Assembly: GCF_021325795.1 (NCBI RefSeq)
Contig: NZ_JAHPZX010000004.1
Location: 372,001 to 436,000, forward strand
From: Bordetella sp. LUAb4
GTDB taxonomy: Bacteria > Pseudomonadota > Gammaproteobacteria > Burkholderiales > Burkholderiaceae_B
DNA: 64,000 bases
Direction of reading: 5' to 3'
The translations under genes were made by a program, and so were the position numbers. The notes under the pieces are model-generated. The model saw only the letters and a program-made list of their open reading frames with translations. It did no database searches and was not told where the DNA came from. Shown one piece after another: positions 23,873 through 31,317 of the stretch (positions within the stretch are counted from its first letter, which is position 1; every line of letters begins with the position of its first letter).

Positions 23873-24688
23873 TCAAGTAGGTTGGCGGTTCGGGTCGAGG
23901 GTAAGGTCGGCCGGCGTCAGGGTAGCCGACGTCAGGGTGGCCGACGTCAGGGTGGCCGGCGCGGAGTCGGCCGGCAGGCCAGGCCCGGCCAGGCGCGCCT
24001 CGGCATAATCCGCCAAGGCATTGCCCATATAGATTTCGGCGTAGCTGCGCCGCGTCAGCTCGATCACGTGATCGAGGTGATGATCGATGTGCGCGGCCAT
24101 CAGCGTCAGTACGCGCGCAAGGTCGCGGCTTTGCAGGGCGCGCACGATTTCCGGGTGGTCGTTGCGGGTGTGGTCGCGCCGCGCGCGCAGGTCCATCCAG
24201 CGGGCGAAGCGGATGCGTTCGTTGATGGAACGCACCGAGCGCAGGAATTCGGCGTTGCCGGCCAGCGTGGCCAGCCGCTCGTGGAAAGCCTCGTCGCGCC
24301 ACAGCAGGCCGATGGCCTGGGCGTCCGTTTCCGGCTCATCGCGGCTTTCCTCGGCGAAGGCCAGCAAGGCGGCCAGGTCGTCGTCGCTGGCCCGCTGGCA
24401 GACCAGGCGGACAGCGCCCAGCTCCACCGTCGATCGATATTCGTAGAGCGACAGGATGTGCTGGGCATCCAGCGCCCGCACGGTAAAGCCACGTGCTGGC
24501 GTGGCGATCAGGAAGCCTTCGGCGGCCACCCGCGCCAAGGCCTCGCGCACAGGGGTCCGTGATACGCCCAGCTGACGTGCCAGTTCGACTTCGTTGATGC
24601 GCTCGCCTGGGCGCAGGCGGTAGGTCGTCGCCATCGCCTTGATGCGTTCATAAATATTGGCCTGGACGGCCGGGACTGTCGATGTCAT
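23873..24688 (-). CDS. GntR/FadR-type (FCD) transcriptional regulator
   Basis: 271 residues from the ATG at 24688. The N-terminal winged helix (residues 8-72) includes RLRPGERINEVELARQLGVSRTPVREALARVAAEG, and the FCD ligand-binding domain (about 85-220) has the metal-site residues in RDEAFHERLATLAGN and HIDHHLDH. The C-terminal tail (after about residue 235) is low-complexity, with repeated ATLTS encoded by 15-bp units, and is probably disordered. The gene is divergent from the thiamine-diphosphate enzyme gene, and an inverted repeat of GntR type lies between them, so it very likely controls that enzyme and itself. Confidence 0.9.
   Translation of the reverse strand: MTSTVPAVQANIYERIKAMATTYRLRPGERINEVELARQLGVSRTPVREALARVAAEGFLIATPARGFTVRALDAQHILSLYEYRSTVELGAVRLVCQRASDDDLAALLAFAEESRDEPETDAQAIGLLWRDEAFHERLATLAGNAEFLRSVRSINERIRFARWMDLRARRDHTRNDHPEIVRALQSRDLARVLTLMAAHIDHHLDHVIELTRRSYAEIYMGNALADYAEARLAGPGLPADSAPATLTSATLTSATLTPADLTLDPNRQPT
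23910..23954. repeat. Three 15-bp tandem units in the GntR-regulator gene
   Basis: Units start at 23910, 23925 and 23940 (core GACGTCAGGGT in two, GGCGTCAGGGT in the other). On the minus strand they encode repeated TLTSA near the C-terminus of the regulator, in frame. Confidence 0.8.
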
Positions 24689-24740
24689 GGCATGTACCGC
24701 GATCCACCTGCAATAGGCGTGAAAAAGGATAGCACTTGAC

Positions 24741-24773
24741 TGCATACAGAACAAGCATCATGATCTGTATACA
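24741..24773. promoter_or_regulatory. Candidate GntR operator in divergent promoter
   Basis: TGCATACAGA (24741-24750) and TCTGTATACA (24764-24773) form an inverted repeat matching at 9 of 10 positions, with a 13-base spacer. The right arm is itself the short palindrome GTATAC that many FCD-type GntR regulators prefer. It sits between the regulator start (24688) and the enzyme start (24816). Confidence 0.55.
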
Positions 24774-24815
24774 CTTCGAAATACACCTCCATTCACCCCG
24801 ACGAGATCCCTCTCC

Positions 24816-26477
24816 ATGACCACTGCTCCCTCTTCCTGGCCCGAACGCACTGGCGGCCAGGTGCTTATCGACCAATTGCGCGCGCAAGGCGTGGAACGCC
24901 TGACCTGCGTGCCCGGCGAAAGCTATCTGGCCGCGCTCGATGCCCTCTATGACAGCGGTGTCGAAGTGATTTCCTGCCGCAACGAGGGTGGCGCGGCCAT
25001 CATGGCCGAGGCCTACGGCAAGCTCACCGGACGTCCGGGCGTGTGCTTCGTCACGCGCGGCCCCGGCGCCACCAACGCCAGCCACGGCGTACATATCGCC
25101 ATGCAGGATTCCACGCCGATGATTCTTTTCATCGGCCAGGTCGACCGGTCCATGCGTGAACGCGAGGCCTTTCAGGAAGTGGATTACCGCGCATTCTTCG
25201 GCGGCATCGCGAAGTGGGTGGTGGAGATCGATAGCGCCGCCCGCGTGCCGGAACTGGTCGCGCGCGCCTTCCGCGTCGCCATGCAAGGCCGTCCCGGGCC
25301 GGTGGTCATCGCCCTGCCCGAAGACATGCTGGTGGAAACCTGCCGAGTCGCCGACGCCCCCCGCGTCGAAGCCGCCGAAGCATGGCCCGCGCCCGCCGAT
25401 CTGGCGCGGTTGGCCGCCCTGCTGGCCGACGCCCGCAAACCCATCGCCATCCTGGGCGGTTCGGGTTGGGACGAGGCCGCCTGCGCGGCGTTCGCCCGCT
25501 TTGCCGAACGCGCCCAGTTGCCCGTGGCCACGTCTTTCCGCCGCGCTTCGCTGATGGACGCCGACCACCCCAACTATGCCGGCGACCTCGGTATCGGACC
25601 CGATGCCAGTCTGAAGGCGCGCGTGGTCGACGCCGATCTGATCCTGCTGATCGGCGGGCGCTTGTCGGAGATGCCGTCCGCTTCCTATACCTTGTTGGAC
25701 GTACCGGTGCCGCGGCAGAAACTGGTGCACGTACATCCGGGGGCCGAAGAATTGGGACGCGTCTATCAGCCCACGCTGGCCATCCAGGCCAATCCCAAGG
25801 CCTTCAGCGCGGCGCTGGAAAGCCTGGCGGTGCCGGCGACGCCCGCCTGGGCGGGTTCCGCGAAGACCGCGCATGCCGAATATCGCGCCTGGACCGACAC
25901 CGCCCGCACCTTGCCCGGTGCGTTCCAATACGGCGAGGCGATCACCTGGTTGCGCGAGCGCCTGCCCCAGGACGCCATCATCTGCAACGGCGCCGGCAAC
26001 TATGCAGGCTGGCTGCATCGTCATCACCGCTTCCACCGCTACGGCACGCAGTTGGCGCCCACCAGCGGTTCCATGGGTTATGGCGTGCCGGCCGCGGTGA
26101 TGGCCAAGCGCCAGCGGCCGGAGAGCGTCGTCGTGGCGTTCGCCGGCGATGGCTGCTTCCTGATGAATGGCCAGGAATTCGCCACCGCCGTTCAATATGA
26201 CGCGGCCATCATCGTGGTCGTCGTGGATAACGGCCAGTACGGCACTATCCGCATGCACCAGGAACGCGATTATCCTGGCCGTGTCGTTGCGACCCGCTTG
26301 TCCAATCCTGATTTCGCCGCCATGGCGATTGCGTTTGGCGGCCATGGTGAGTCTGTGGCGACGACCGCGGAGTTCGCGCCTGCCTTCGAGCGGGCACTGG
26401 CGTCGGGCAAGCCGGCGATCCTGCATTGCCGCCTGGATCCGCGGGCGCAATCACATGCGCGCGACTATCCGGCCTGA
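24816..26477 (+). CDS. Thiamine-diphosphate enzyme, acetolactate-synthase-like
   Basis: 553 residues with the three-domain layout of acetohydroxyacid synthase/benzoylformate decarboxylase relatives. The catalytic glutamate is in CRNEGGAAIMAEAYGKLTG (about residue 54). The central domain contains GGSGWDEAA, and the Mg/ThDP motif is FAGDGCFLMNGQEFATAVQYD with the closing Asn in VDNGQYGTI. It would decarboxylate a 2-keto acid and form or cleave a C-C bond. No regulatory small subunit gene (IlvN) is adjacent, so a biosynthetic AHAS role is unlikely and a catabolic role is favoured. It is divergently transcribed from a GntR/FCD regulator that probably represses it. Confidence 0.88.
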   Translation: MTTAPSSWPERTGGQVLIDQLRAQGVERLTCVPGESYLAALDALYDSGVEVISCRNEGGAAIMAEAYGKLTGRPGVCFVTRGPGATNASHGVHIAMQDSTPMILFIGQVDRSMREREAFQEVDYRAFFGGIAKWVVEIDSAARVPELVARAFRVAMQGRPGPVVIALPEDMLVETCRVADAPRVEAAEAWPAPADLARLAALLADARKPIAILGGSGWDEAACAAFARFAERAQLPVATSFRRASLMDADHPNYAGDLGIGPDASLKARVVDADLILLIGGRLSEMPSASYTLLDVPVPRQKLVHVHPGAEELGRVYQPTLAIQANPKAFSAALESLAVPATPAWAGSAKTAHAEYRAWTDTARTLPGAFQYGEAITWLRERLPQDAIICNGAGNYAGWLHRHHRFHRYGTQLAPTSGSMGYGVPAAVMAKRQRPESVVVAFAGDGCFLMNGQEFATAVQYDAAIIVVVVDNGQYGTIRMHQERDYPGRVVATRLSNPDFAAMAIAFGGHGESVATTAEFAPAFERALASGKPAILHCRLDPRAQSHARDYPA

Positions 26478-26497
26478 GCGCACGGTAAAGCGGCGGC

Positions 26498-26686
26498 TCA
26501 CGGCGCTTTGGACGCTACAAGGAAGTAGTCCGCCGACACGGCCAGCATGCGGTTGACCGACTGGTTCATCTCCTGGGCCGAAAGGCGCCGCCGTTCGGAG
26601 GCCACCAGGGCATGCTGGCGCACCCGCGCCAGGCCCTGCGCGGCCAGATTCATGGGCAGGCGTGAGTAATGGGAAGAATGTCTCAT
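26498..26686 (-). CDS. Small hypothetical protein
   Basis: A 62-residue frame from the ATG at 26686; an in-frame ATG at 26725 would give 75 residues. No clear ribosome site supports either. The protein is basic and helical-looking (NLAAQGLARVRQHALVASERRRLSAQEMNQSV), with no family I recognise. It lies 21 bases beyond the end of the convergent thiamine-diphosphate enzyme gene. It does not shadow a gene on the other strand, which is the main argument for it. Confidence 0.45.
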   Translation of the reverse strand: MRHSSHYSRLPMNLAAQGLARVRQHALVASERRRLSAQEMNQSVNRMLAVSADYFLVASKAP

Positions 26687-26725
26687 GGCGTGTCGCTCAT
26701 CAAAGGTGAGCCATCCTAGCGCCAT

Positions 26726-27176
26726 AGCGGCGTAGCGGGAACGATCGTATTGCGATATTCATATTTTCCCCGAAGATGACAACGGTTTGCGCCCTGGCAA
26801 ACGCGGGGGATTTCCTTTCATCGAAGGGAAAAGTCGTGCCGGTGCCTTTGCACTGTCCTTTCAAAAGCGCGTTGTCACGCCTTGCGCCCCGCTGCCGTTC
26901 CTGTCAAGCCGCCGACGTCGCGACCGCTCGATATTCGAGGGAGTGATAAGAACATTTTTTTGTAACAGCGGGGATGGGTACAAACCATTACCAGGACGGC
27001 TGACAGCCGTCTCGCGCCGGGCATATCCCAACCCGCGATGGTGCTGCCATAACCTTTGGGAATAGGATCAGGCCCCGAAGGACTTTGACGCTATGTGTCC
27101 CACGTTCTACCTTGCGATCGTCCGCAGCATGCATCACCGCGACGACTCCACACGGCTACGAATAAATGGGGAATCA
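26726..27176. promoter_or_regulatory. 451-base gene-free region upstream of the peptide-type ABC receptor gene
   Basis: No convincing coding frame. A T-rich stretch (ATTTTTTTGT at 26952-26961) lies in the middle. A motif shared with the LysR promoter (27049-27064) lies about 110 bases before the receptor start. The long distance leaves room for a leader RNA, but no known riboswitch was recognised. Confidence 0.4.
27049..27064 (+). promoter_or_regulatory. Candidate LysR-regulator site, copy 1
   Basis: ATAACCTTT followed by four bases and ATA. The same pattern with the same spacing occurs at 29680-29695 next to the LysR gene start. Two matches around a single local regulator suggest co-regulation of the receptor gene with the dehydrogenase cluster. 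Confidence 0.4.
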
Positions 27177-28736
27177 ATGAAACGTCCAGTCCTGTCCGTC
27201 CTTGCCACCGCCCTGCTCGCCGCGGGTGCCTGTTTGCAGACCGCCGCGCATGCGGCCGACCGCCCGGAGCTGCGTATCAGTTCCGGTGCCGCCGATAACG
27301 CCACGCTCGATCCGCACCGCGCCACGTCGACCGTCGACAAAGGCGTGGCGTCCGAAATGTTCGATGCGCTGGTGCAATTTCCCGCCGGCAGCGCCGATCC
27401 CAAAGCCTTGGAAGCGGATCTGGCCACCCGTTGGGAAAGTTCGCCGGACAGCAAGGTCTGGACCTTCCACCTGCGCAAGGGCGTGCAGTTCCACGCCGGC
27501 TACGGTGAATTGAAGGCCGAGGACGTGGTGTATTCCCTGCAACGCGCCGCCGATCCCAAGCGGTCGAGCTTCGCCAACAACTTCGACCTGATCGACAAGG
27601 TCGAAGCGGTCGACGATTACACGGTGAAGGTCACCCTGAAATACCCCGACGCCGCCTTCCTGGGCCGCGTGTCGAATTACCATGGCGGCAACATCGTCAG
27701 CAAGAAGGCGGCGGAGAAGCTGGGCGACAAGTTCGGCGCCGCGCCGGTGGGCACGGGTCCTTTCGCCTTTGGCGAACACGTCACCCAGCAATACGTGAAG
27801 CTGGTGGCCAATGACAATTACTTCCGCGGCAAGCCGCAACTGGGCGCCATCGTCTACCGCATGATCCCGTCCGACAGCGCGCGCGAACTGGCCTTCACGT
27901 CCGGCGAAATCGACGTGATGCAGGGCAAGCGTGAACAACGCTGGGTGGAACGCTCCAGCAAGCGTGGCATGAAAGTCGATATCTTCGATCCGGCCGAGTT
28001 CCGTACCTTGCACCTGAACCGCACGGTCAAGCCGCTGGACAATCCCAAGGTGCGCCAGGCAATTGCCGCCGCGGTCAACGTCGATGAAATCGTCCGCTAC
28101 GCCGGCAAGGACGTGGCGCAGAAAGGCTGCTCGGTAGTGCCCAATGGCTACCTGGGCGAAGACTGCGGCACGGGCGCCTACCAGTACGACGTGGCCAAGG
28201 CCAAGCAACTGCTGGCCGAGGCCGGCTATCCGAACGGCATCGAGATCAAGTCGGTGGTGTCGAACATCTCGGCGCAGCAACCCATCATGGAAATCGTCCA
28301 GGCGCAACTGGCCAAGGCCGGCATCAAGCTGAACATGGAGGTGGTGGATCATGCCACCTACCAGGCCAAGAGCCGTCAGGACCTCAGCGCGCTGGTGTTC
28401 TACGGCGCGGCGCGCTTCCCCAATGCGGACAACTACCTGACCGAGTTCTACGACTCGGCGTCGGCCATCGGCGCGCCCGCGGCCATGTCCAATTTTTCGC
28501 ATTGCAGCGTGGCCGATGCCGACATCCGTGCGGCGCGCGTCGAACCCGATGCGGCCAAGCAATTGGCCTTGTGGAAGGACGCGCAGGTCAAGATCCACGA
28601 CGACGTCTGCGCCATTCCCCTGTTCGGCTTGAAGCAGGTCTGGGCGCATGGCGACGGCGTGACTTACGGCTACGACCTGAAGGGCGCGCTGAATCTGCAG
28701 CCGCCGGTGACGGAGAAGACCAGCGTCAAGCGTTGA
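27177..28736 (+). CDS. Dipeptide/opine-type ABC transporter periplasmic binding protein
   Basis: 519 residues from the ATG at 27177 (GGGGAAT upstream); the frame's earlier ATG at 27093 would place 28 residues before the signal peptide. The Sec signal ends at AHA-AD (about residue 28). It is a family-5 solute-binding protein (DppA/OppA type): LDPHRATSTVDKGVASEMFDALV, TWTFHLRKGVQFHAG-like (VWTFHLRKGVQFHAGYG), and DYTVKVTLKYPDAAFLG are standard family segments. It delivers its ligand to the permease/ATPase set at 33927-37904, from which it is separated by the LysR regulator and the flavin dehydrogenase genes. Context suggests a modified amino acid, imino acid or opine as ligand rather than peptides. 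Confidence 0.9.
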   Translation: MKRPVLSVLATALLAAGACLQTAAHAADRPELRISSGAADNATLDPHRATSTVDKGVASEMFDALVQFPAGSADPKALEADLATRWESSPDSKVWTFHLRKGVQFHAGYGELKAEDVVYSLQRAADPKRSSFANNFDLIDKVEAVDDYTVKVTLKYPDAAFLGRVSNYHGGNIVSKKAAEKLGDKFGAAPVGTGPFAFGEHVTQQYVKLVANDNYFRGKPQLGAIVYRMIPSDSARELAFTSGEIDVMQGKREQRWVERSSKRGMKVDIFDPAEFRTLHLNRTVKPLDNPKVRQAIAAAVNVDEIVRYAGKDVAQKGCSVVPNGYLGEDCGTGAYQYDVAKAKQLLAEAGYPNGIEIKSVVSNISAQQPIMEIVQAQLAKAGIKLNMEVVDHATYQAKSRQDLSALVFYGAARFPNADNYLTEFYDSASAIGAPAAMSNFSHCSVADADIRAARVEPDAAKQLALWKDAQVKIHDDVCAIPLFGLKQVWAHGDGVTYGYDLKGALNLQPPVTEKTSVKR

Positions 28737-28758
28737 GCACGCCGTTGACGCGTAACCG

Positions 28759-29667
28759 TCAGCGTAACTCCCGGGAAACCTGCGCCGCCACGGCGCGGGC
28801 TTCCTGGACAAAGGTTTCCACCAGGTTGTCGTTGCGCGATGCTTGGACGCGGCACAGCTGAAAGTGGAAATTCATCTCCGGATCGAAGCGCCTGAGCACC
28901 AGGCGATTCTGATAACCATCGGCGAACAGCGGATGAATCAACGACACGCCCAATCCCGCCGCGACGAACTCGCATGCCGTCGGCGACGTACTGGTCTCGA
29001 GCACCACGTTCAACCTGGCCTGCGCCTTCTGGAACGCGGCCTGCGCCAGCCCGTGCGTCTGACTGTCGGCGCTGAAGCCAATGAACGGCAGACCGTCCAG
29101 GTCGCGCGGCCGCAGGACACGCTTGCGGGTCAATTCGTGATTGACCGACAGCGCGCACATCAAGGGATGCTGGAACATCGGCTCGCGGTCGATGTAGGGA
29201 TTGTCGACGCGGCTGCCGACCAGCGCCACGTCGATCTGCCGCGTCGCCAGCCAATCCGCCAACAGATGCGAGCCGCGGCACTGGATGGACATGCGCACGT
29301 CCGGATGTTGCCGCAGGAAATTCATGGTCACGCGGCGGATGAAGGAACCCGACAGCGCCGGCAGCACGCCCACGATCAGGGTGCGCTGTTCGTCGCGACG
29401 GATGGAATCGACGGCCTGTTCCACCTGGCGCAGGCCCGCGAAGATGCGATCGACTTCTTCGTACAGGCGCATCCCATGGCGCGTGGCGGCCAGCTTGCCG
29501 CGTACGCGGTCGAACAGGCTGAGTCCTGTATCCGCTTCCAGGTGCGCCAACAGCTTGCTCACGGCCGGCTGCGTGACGCCCAGCACGGCCGCGGCCTGGC
29601 TGACGGTGCCATGTTCAATGACGGCCTTGAAGGCCTCGATCTGCCGCAGATTGAGTGTTTGCGCCAT
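28759..29667 (-). CDS. LysR-family transcriptional regulator
   Basis: 302 residues from the ATG at 29667 with GGGAAGAG upstream; an in-frame start at 29742 would run through the divergent promoter. The N-terminal helix-turn-helix (residues 5-65) reads LRQIEAFKAVIEHGTVSQAAAVLGVTQPAVSKLLAHLE, and the C-terminal effector domain has the usual type-2 periplasmic-binding fold pattern (LIVGVLPALSGSFIRR, VALVGSRVDNPYI, VAAGLGVSLIHPLFA). It lies between the ABC receptor gene and the dehydrogenase/transport operon, and a motif shared by both promoters flanks its start. It is probably the inducer-responsive activator of both. Confidence 0.92.
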   Translation of the reverse strand: MAQTLNLRQIEAFKAVIEHGTVSQAAAVLGVTQPAVSKLLAHLEADTGLSLFDRVRGKLAATRHGMRLYEEVDRIFAGLRQVEQAVDSIRRDEQRTLIVGVLPALSGSFIRRVTMNFLRQHPDVRMSIQCRGSHLLADWLATRQIDVALVGSRVDNPYIDREPMFQHPLMCALSVNHELTRKRVLRPRDLDGLPFIGFSADSQTHGLAQAAFQKAQARLNVVLETSTSPTACEFVAAGLGVSLIHPLFADGYQNRLVLRRFDPEMNFHFQLCRVQASRNDNLVETFVQEARAVAAQVSRELR

Positions 29668-29678
29668 GCTCTTCCCTG

Positions 29679-29725
29679 TATAACCTTTACGCATAAGCCG
29701 GATCGTTTTCCCATGTCGGGTTATA
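29679..29725. promoter_or_regulatory. Candidate LysR-regulator region, copy 2
   Basis: The ATAACCTTT-N4-ATA pattern recurs at 29680-29695. In addition TATAACC (29679-29685) and GGTTATA (29719-29725) form an inverted repeat across the promoter between the LysR gene and the first dehydrogenase gene. Confidence 0.45.
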
Positions 29726-29774
29726 GCGCATCGAACCGCCATGTGGACAGCGCTGCGCTGGCTGGAGCCATGTC

Positions 29775-31040
29775 ATGAGCCGCCCCGTGAGCCACCCCAT
29801 GAGCCACGCCTCCAGCCAGGATTACGACTACATCGTCGCCGGCGCCGGCATGGTCGGCTCGGCCATCGCCCTGGGTCTGGCCGGCCGCGGCCGGCGCGTG
29901 CTCATGCTGGATGGCGCGGATACCGACTTCCGCGCGGCCAAGGCCAACTTCGGCCTGGTGTGGGTGCAGGGCAAGGGTTATGGCAACGTCCACTACCAAC
30001 GCCTGTCGCACGAAGCGGCGGCACTGTGGCCGGCCTTCGCCGCCGAACTGCAACGCGAAAGCGGCATCGACCTGCACTATGAACGCCGGGGCGGCCTGCA
30101 TTTCTGCGTGGGTGAAGCGGAGTGGCTGGACCGCCAGAGGCGCATGCAGGCCTGGGATGCCAACACGCCCGAACGCGCGCCTTGCGTCGAAATGCTGGAT
30201 CGCGACGCGCTGCAGGGCATGCTGCCCGCACTGCGTCTGGGTGATGGCGTGACCGGCGGCAGCTTCTGCGCTGGCGACGGCCATCTCAATCCGCTGCGGC
30301 TGCTGGCCGCGCTGCAAGCCGCCTATCAAGGCCGTGGTGGCCGGCTGATCAGCCGCCATCGGGTCGACGCCGTTGCACAACAGGCCGGTGGCGGTTTCGT
30401 CGTCAGCGCCGGCAAGGACCGCTACCCCGCCCGCAAGGTGATCATCACGGCGGGACTGGGCTCCAATGCCTTGAATCCCATGGTCGGTCTGGACATCGCC
30501 TTGCGCCCGCAACGCGGACAGGTGCTGGTCACCGAGCGTGCCGCGCCCCTGCTGCCCTTTCCGGCCAGCGGCGTGCGCCAGACGGCCGATGGCACCGTCA
30601 TGGTGGGACTGACGCAGGAAGACGTCGGTTACGACATCAGCACCACCGCCATCGCCGCCACCCGCATGTCGCGCAAGATCCTGCGTGTGCTGCCGGATCT
30701 GGCCCAGCTACGGCTGGTGCGCCAGTGGTCCTGCCTGCGCGTCATGACCCAGGACGGCTGTCCGGTCTATGCCGAGTCGGCCACGCAGCCTGGCGCCTGG
30801 ACCGCGCTGTGCCATTCCGGCGTCACGCTGGCGTCCTTTCACGCCGGCCCGCTGGCGCAGGCCATCGACGGCGGCGGCTTACCGCTTTCTTTCGCCGACT
30901 GCTTGCCGCGTGGCGCCGGCCCCGGTTTTTCCGACTCTCTTTCTCCTGTCTCCACCGACGCCGCCGCCGAGCATGCGGCCTGGTCTTCATTCCTGGATGC
31001 CTTCAACCATGAGCGCTTCGATGTTTCGCAAGCTGCATGA
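29775..31040 (+). CDS. DAO-type FAD oxidoreductase subunit 1 (HcnC-like)
   Basis: 421 residues. The N-terminal FAD-binding motif is YIVAGAGMVGSAIALGLAGRG, and the glycine/D-amino-acid-oxidase fold continues with RKVIITAGLGSNALNPMVGLDIALRPQRGQVLV and a C-terminal TQDGCPVYAES. Enzymes of this group oxidise the C-N bond of amino or imino acids. With the ferredoxin-like and FAD/BFD proteins encoded next, it matches heteromeric dehydrogenases such as hydrogen-cyanide synthase HcnABC, opine oxidases and D-hydroxyproline dehydrogenase. A second DAO-type gene closes the set. Its 3' end overlaps the ferredoxin-like gene by 20 bases. Confidence 0.87.
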   Translation: MSRPVSHPMSHASSQDYDYIVAGAGMVGSAIALGLAGRGRRVLMLDGADTDFRAAKANFGLVWVQGKGYGNVHYQRLSHEAAALWPAFAAELQRESGIDLHYERRGGLHFCVGEAEWLDRQRRMQAWDANTPERAPCVEMLDRDALQGMLPALRLGDGVTGGSFCAGDGHLNPLRLLAALQAAYQGRGGRLISRHRVDAVAQQAGGGFVVSAGKDRYPARKVIITAGLGSNALNPMVGLDIALRPQRGQVLVTERAAPLLPFPASGVRQTADGTVMVGLTQEDVGYDISTTAIAATRMSRKILRVLPDLAQLRLVRQWSCLRVMTQDGCPVYAESATQPGAWTALCHSGVTLASFHAGPLAQAIDGGGLPLSFADCLPRGAGPGFSDSLSPVSTDAAAEHAAWSSFLDAFNHERFDVSQAA

Positions 31041-31317
31041 ACCCGGCGCGCAAGCGCTGACCGTCTACATCGACGGCAAGCCCGCCACCGCCGAGACCGG
31101 CGAGACCGTGGCCGCCGTCCTGCTGCGCCAGGACACGCCGGCTTCCCGCACGACGCCCGTGCAGGAAAGCCCGCGTGCACCTTACTGCATGATGGGCGTT
31201 TGCTTCGACTGCCTGGCCATCGTCGACGGCGTGGCGTCCACCCAAACCTGTTTGACCCCGGTGCGCGATGGCATGCGGGTCGAGCGCCAGTTCGGCAAAC
31301 GGAGCGTGCAGCCATGA
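31021..31317 (+). CDS. [2Fe-2S] ferredoxin-like small subunit (HcnA-like)
   Basis: 98 residues from the ATG at 31021 (an ATG at 31009 would add four residues). It is a Fer2_4 domain as in HcnA and the N-terminus of sarcosine-oxidase alpha subunits, with iron-sulfur ligands in PYCMMGVCFDCLAIVDG and a fourth Cys in STQTC (spacing C-x4-C-x2-C-x12-C). It would relay electrons between the flavin subunits. It overlaps the first DAO subunit gene upstream and is coupled by ATGA to the FAD/BFD subunit gene downstream. Confidence 0.9.
   Translation: MFRKLHEPGAQALTVYIDGKPATAETGETVAAVLLRQDTPASRTTPVQESPRAPYCMMGVCFDCLAIVDGVASTQTCLTPVRDGMRVERQFGKRSVQP

Noticed and set aside
24648-26450. 600-codon minus-strand frame opposite the thiamine-diphosphate enzyme
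   Set aside because: Shadow frame; the plus-strand protein carries all catalytic motifs, and the antisense product shows no family features.
26726-27176. Possible riboswitch upstream of the ABC receptor gene
   Set aside because: No consensus of a known riboswitch class was recognised, and no expression-platform hairpin is clear near the start.
27174-28811. 545-codon minus-strand frame opposite the ABC receptor gene
   Set aside because: Same type of antisense artefact; the receptor on the plus strand has a signal peptide and family motifs.
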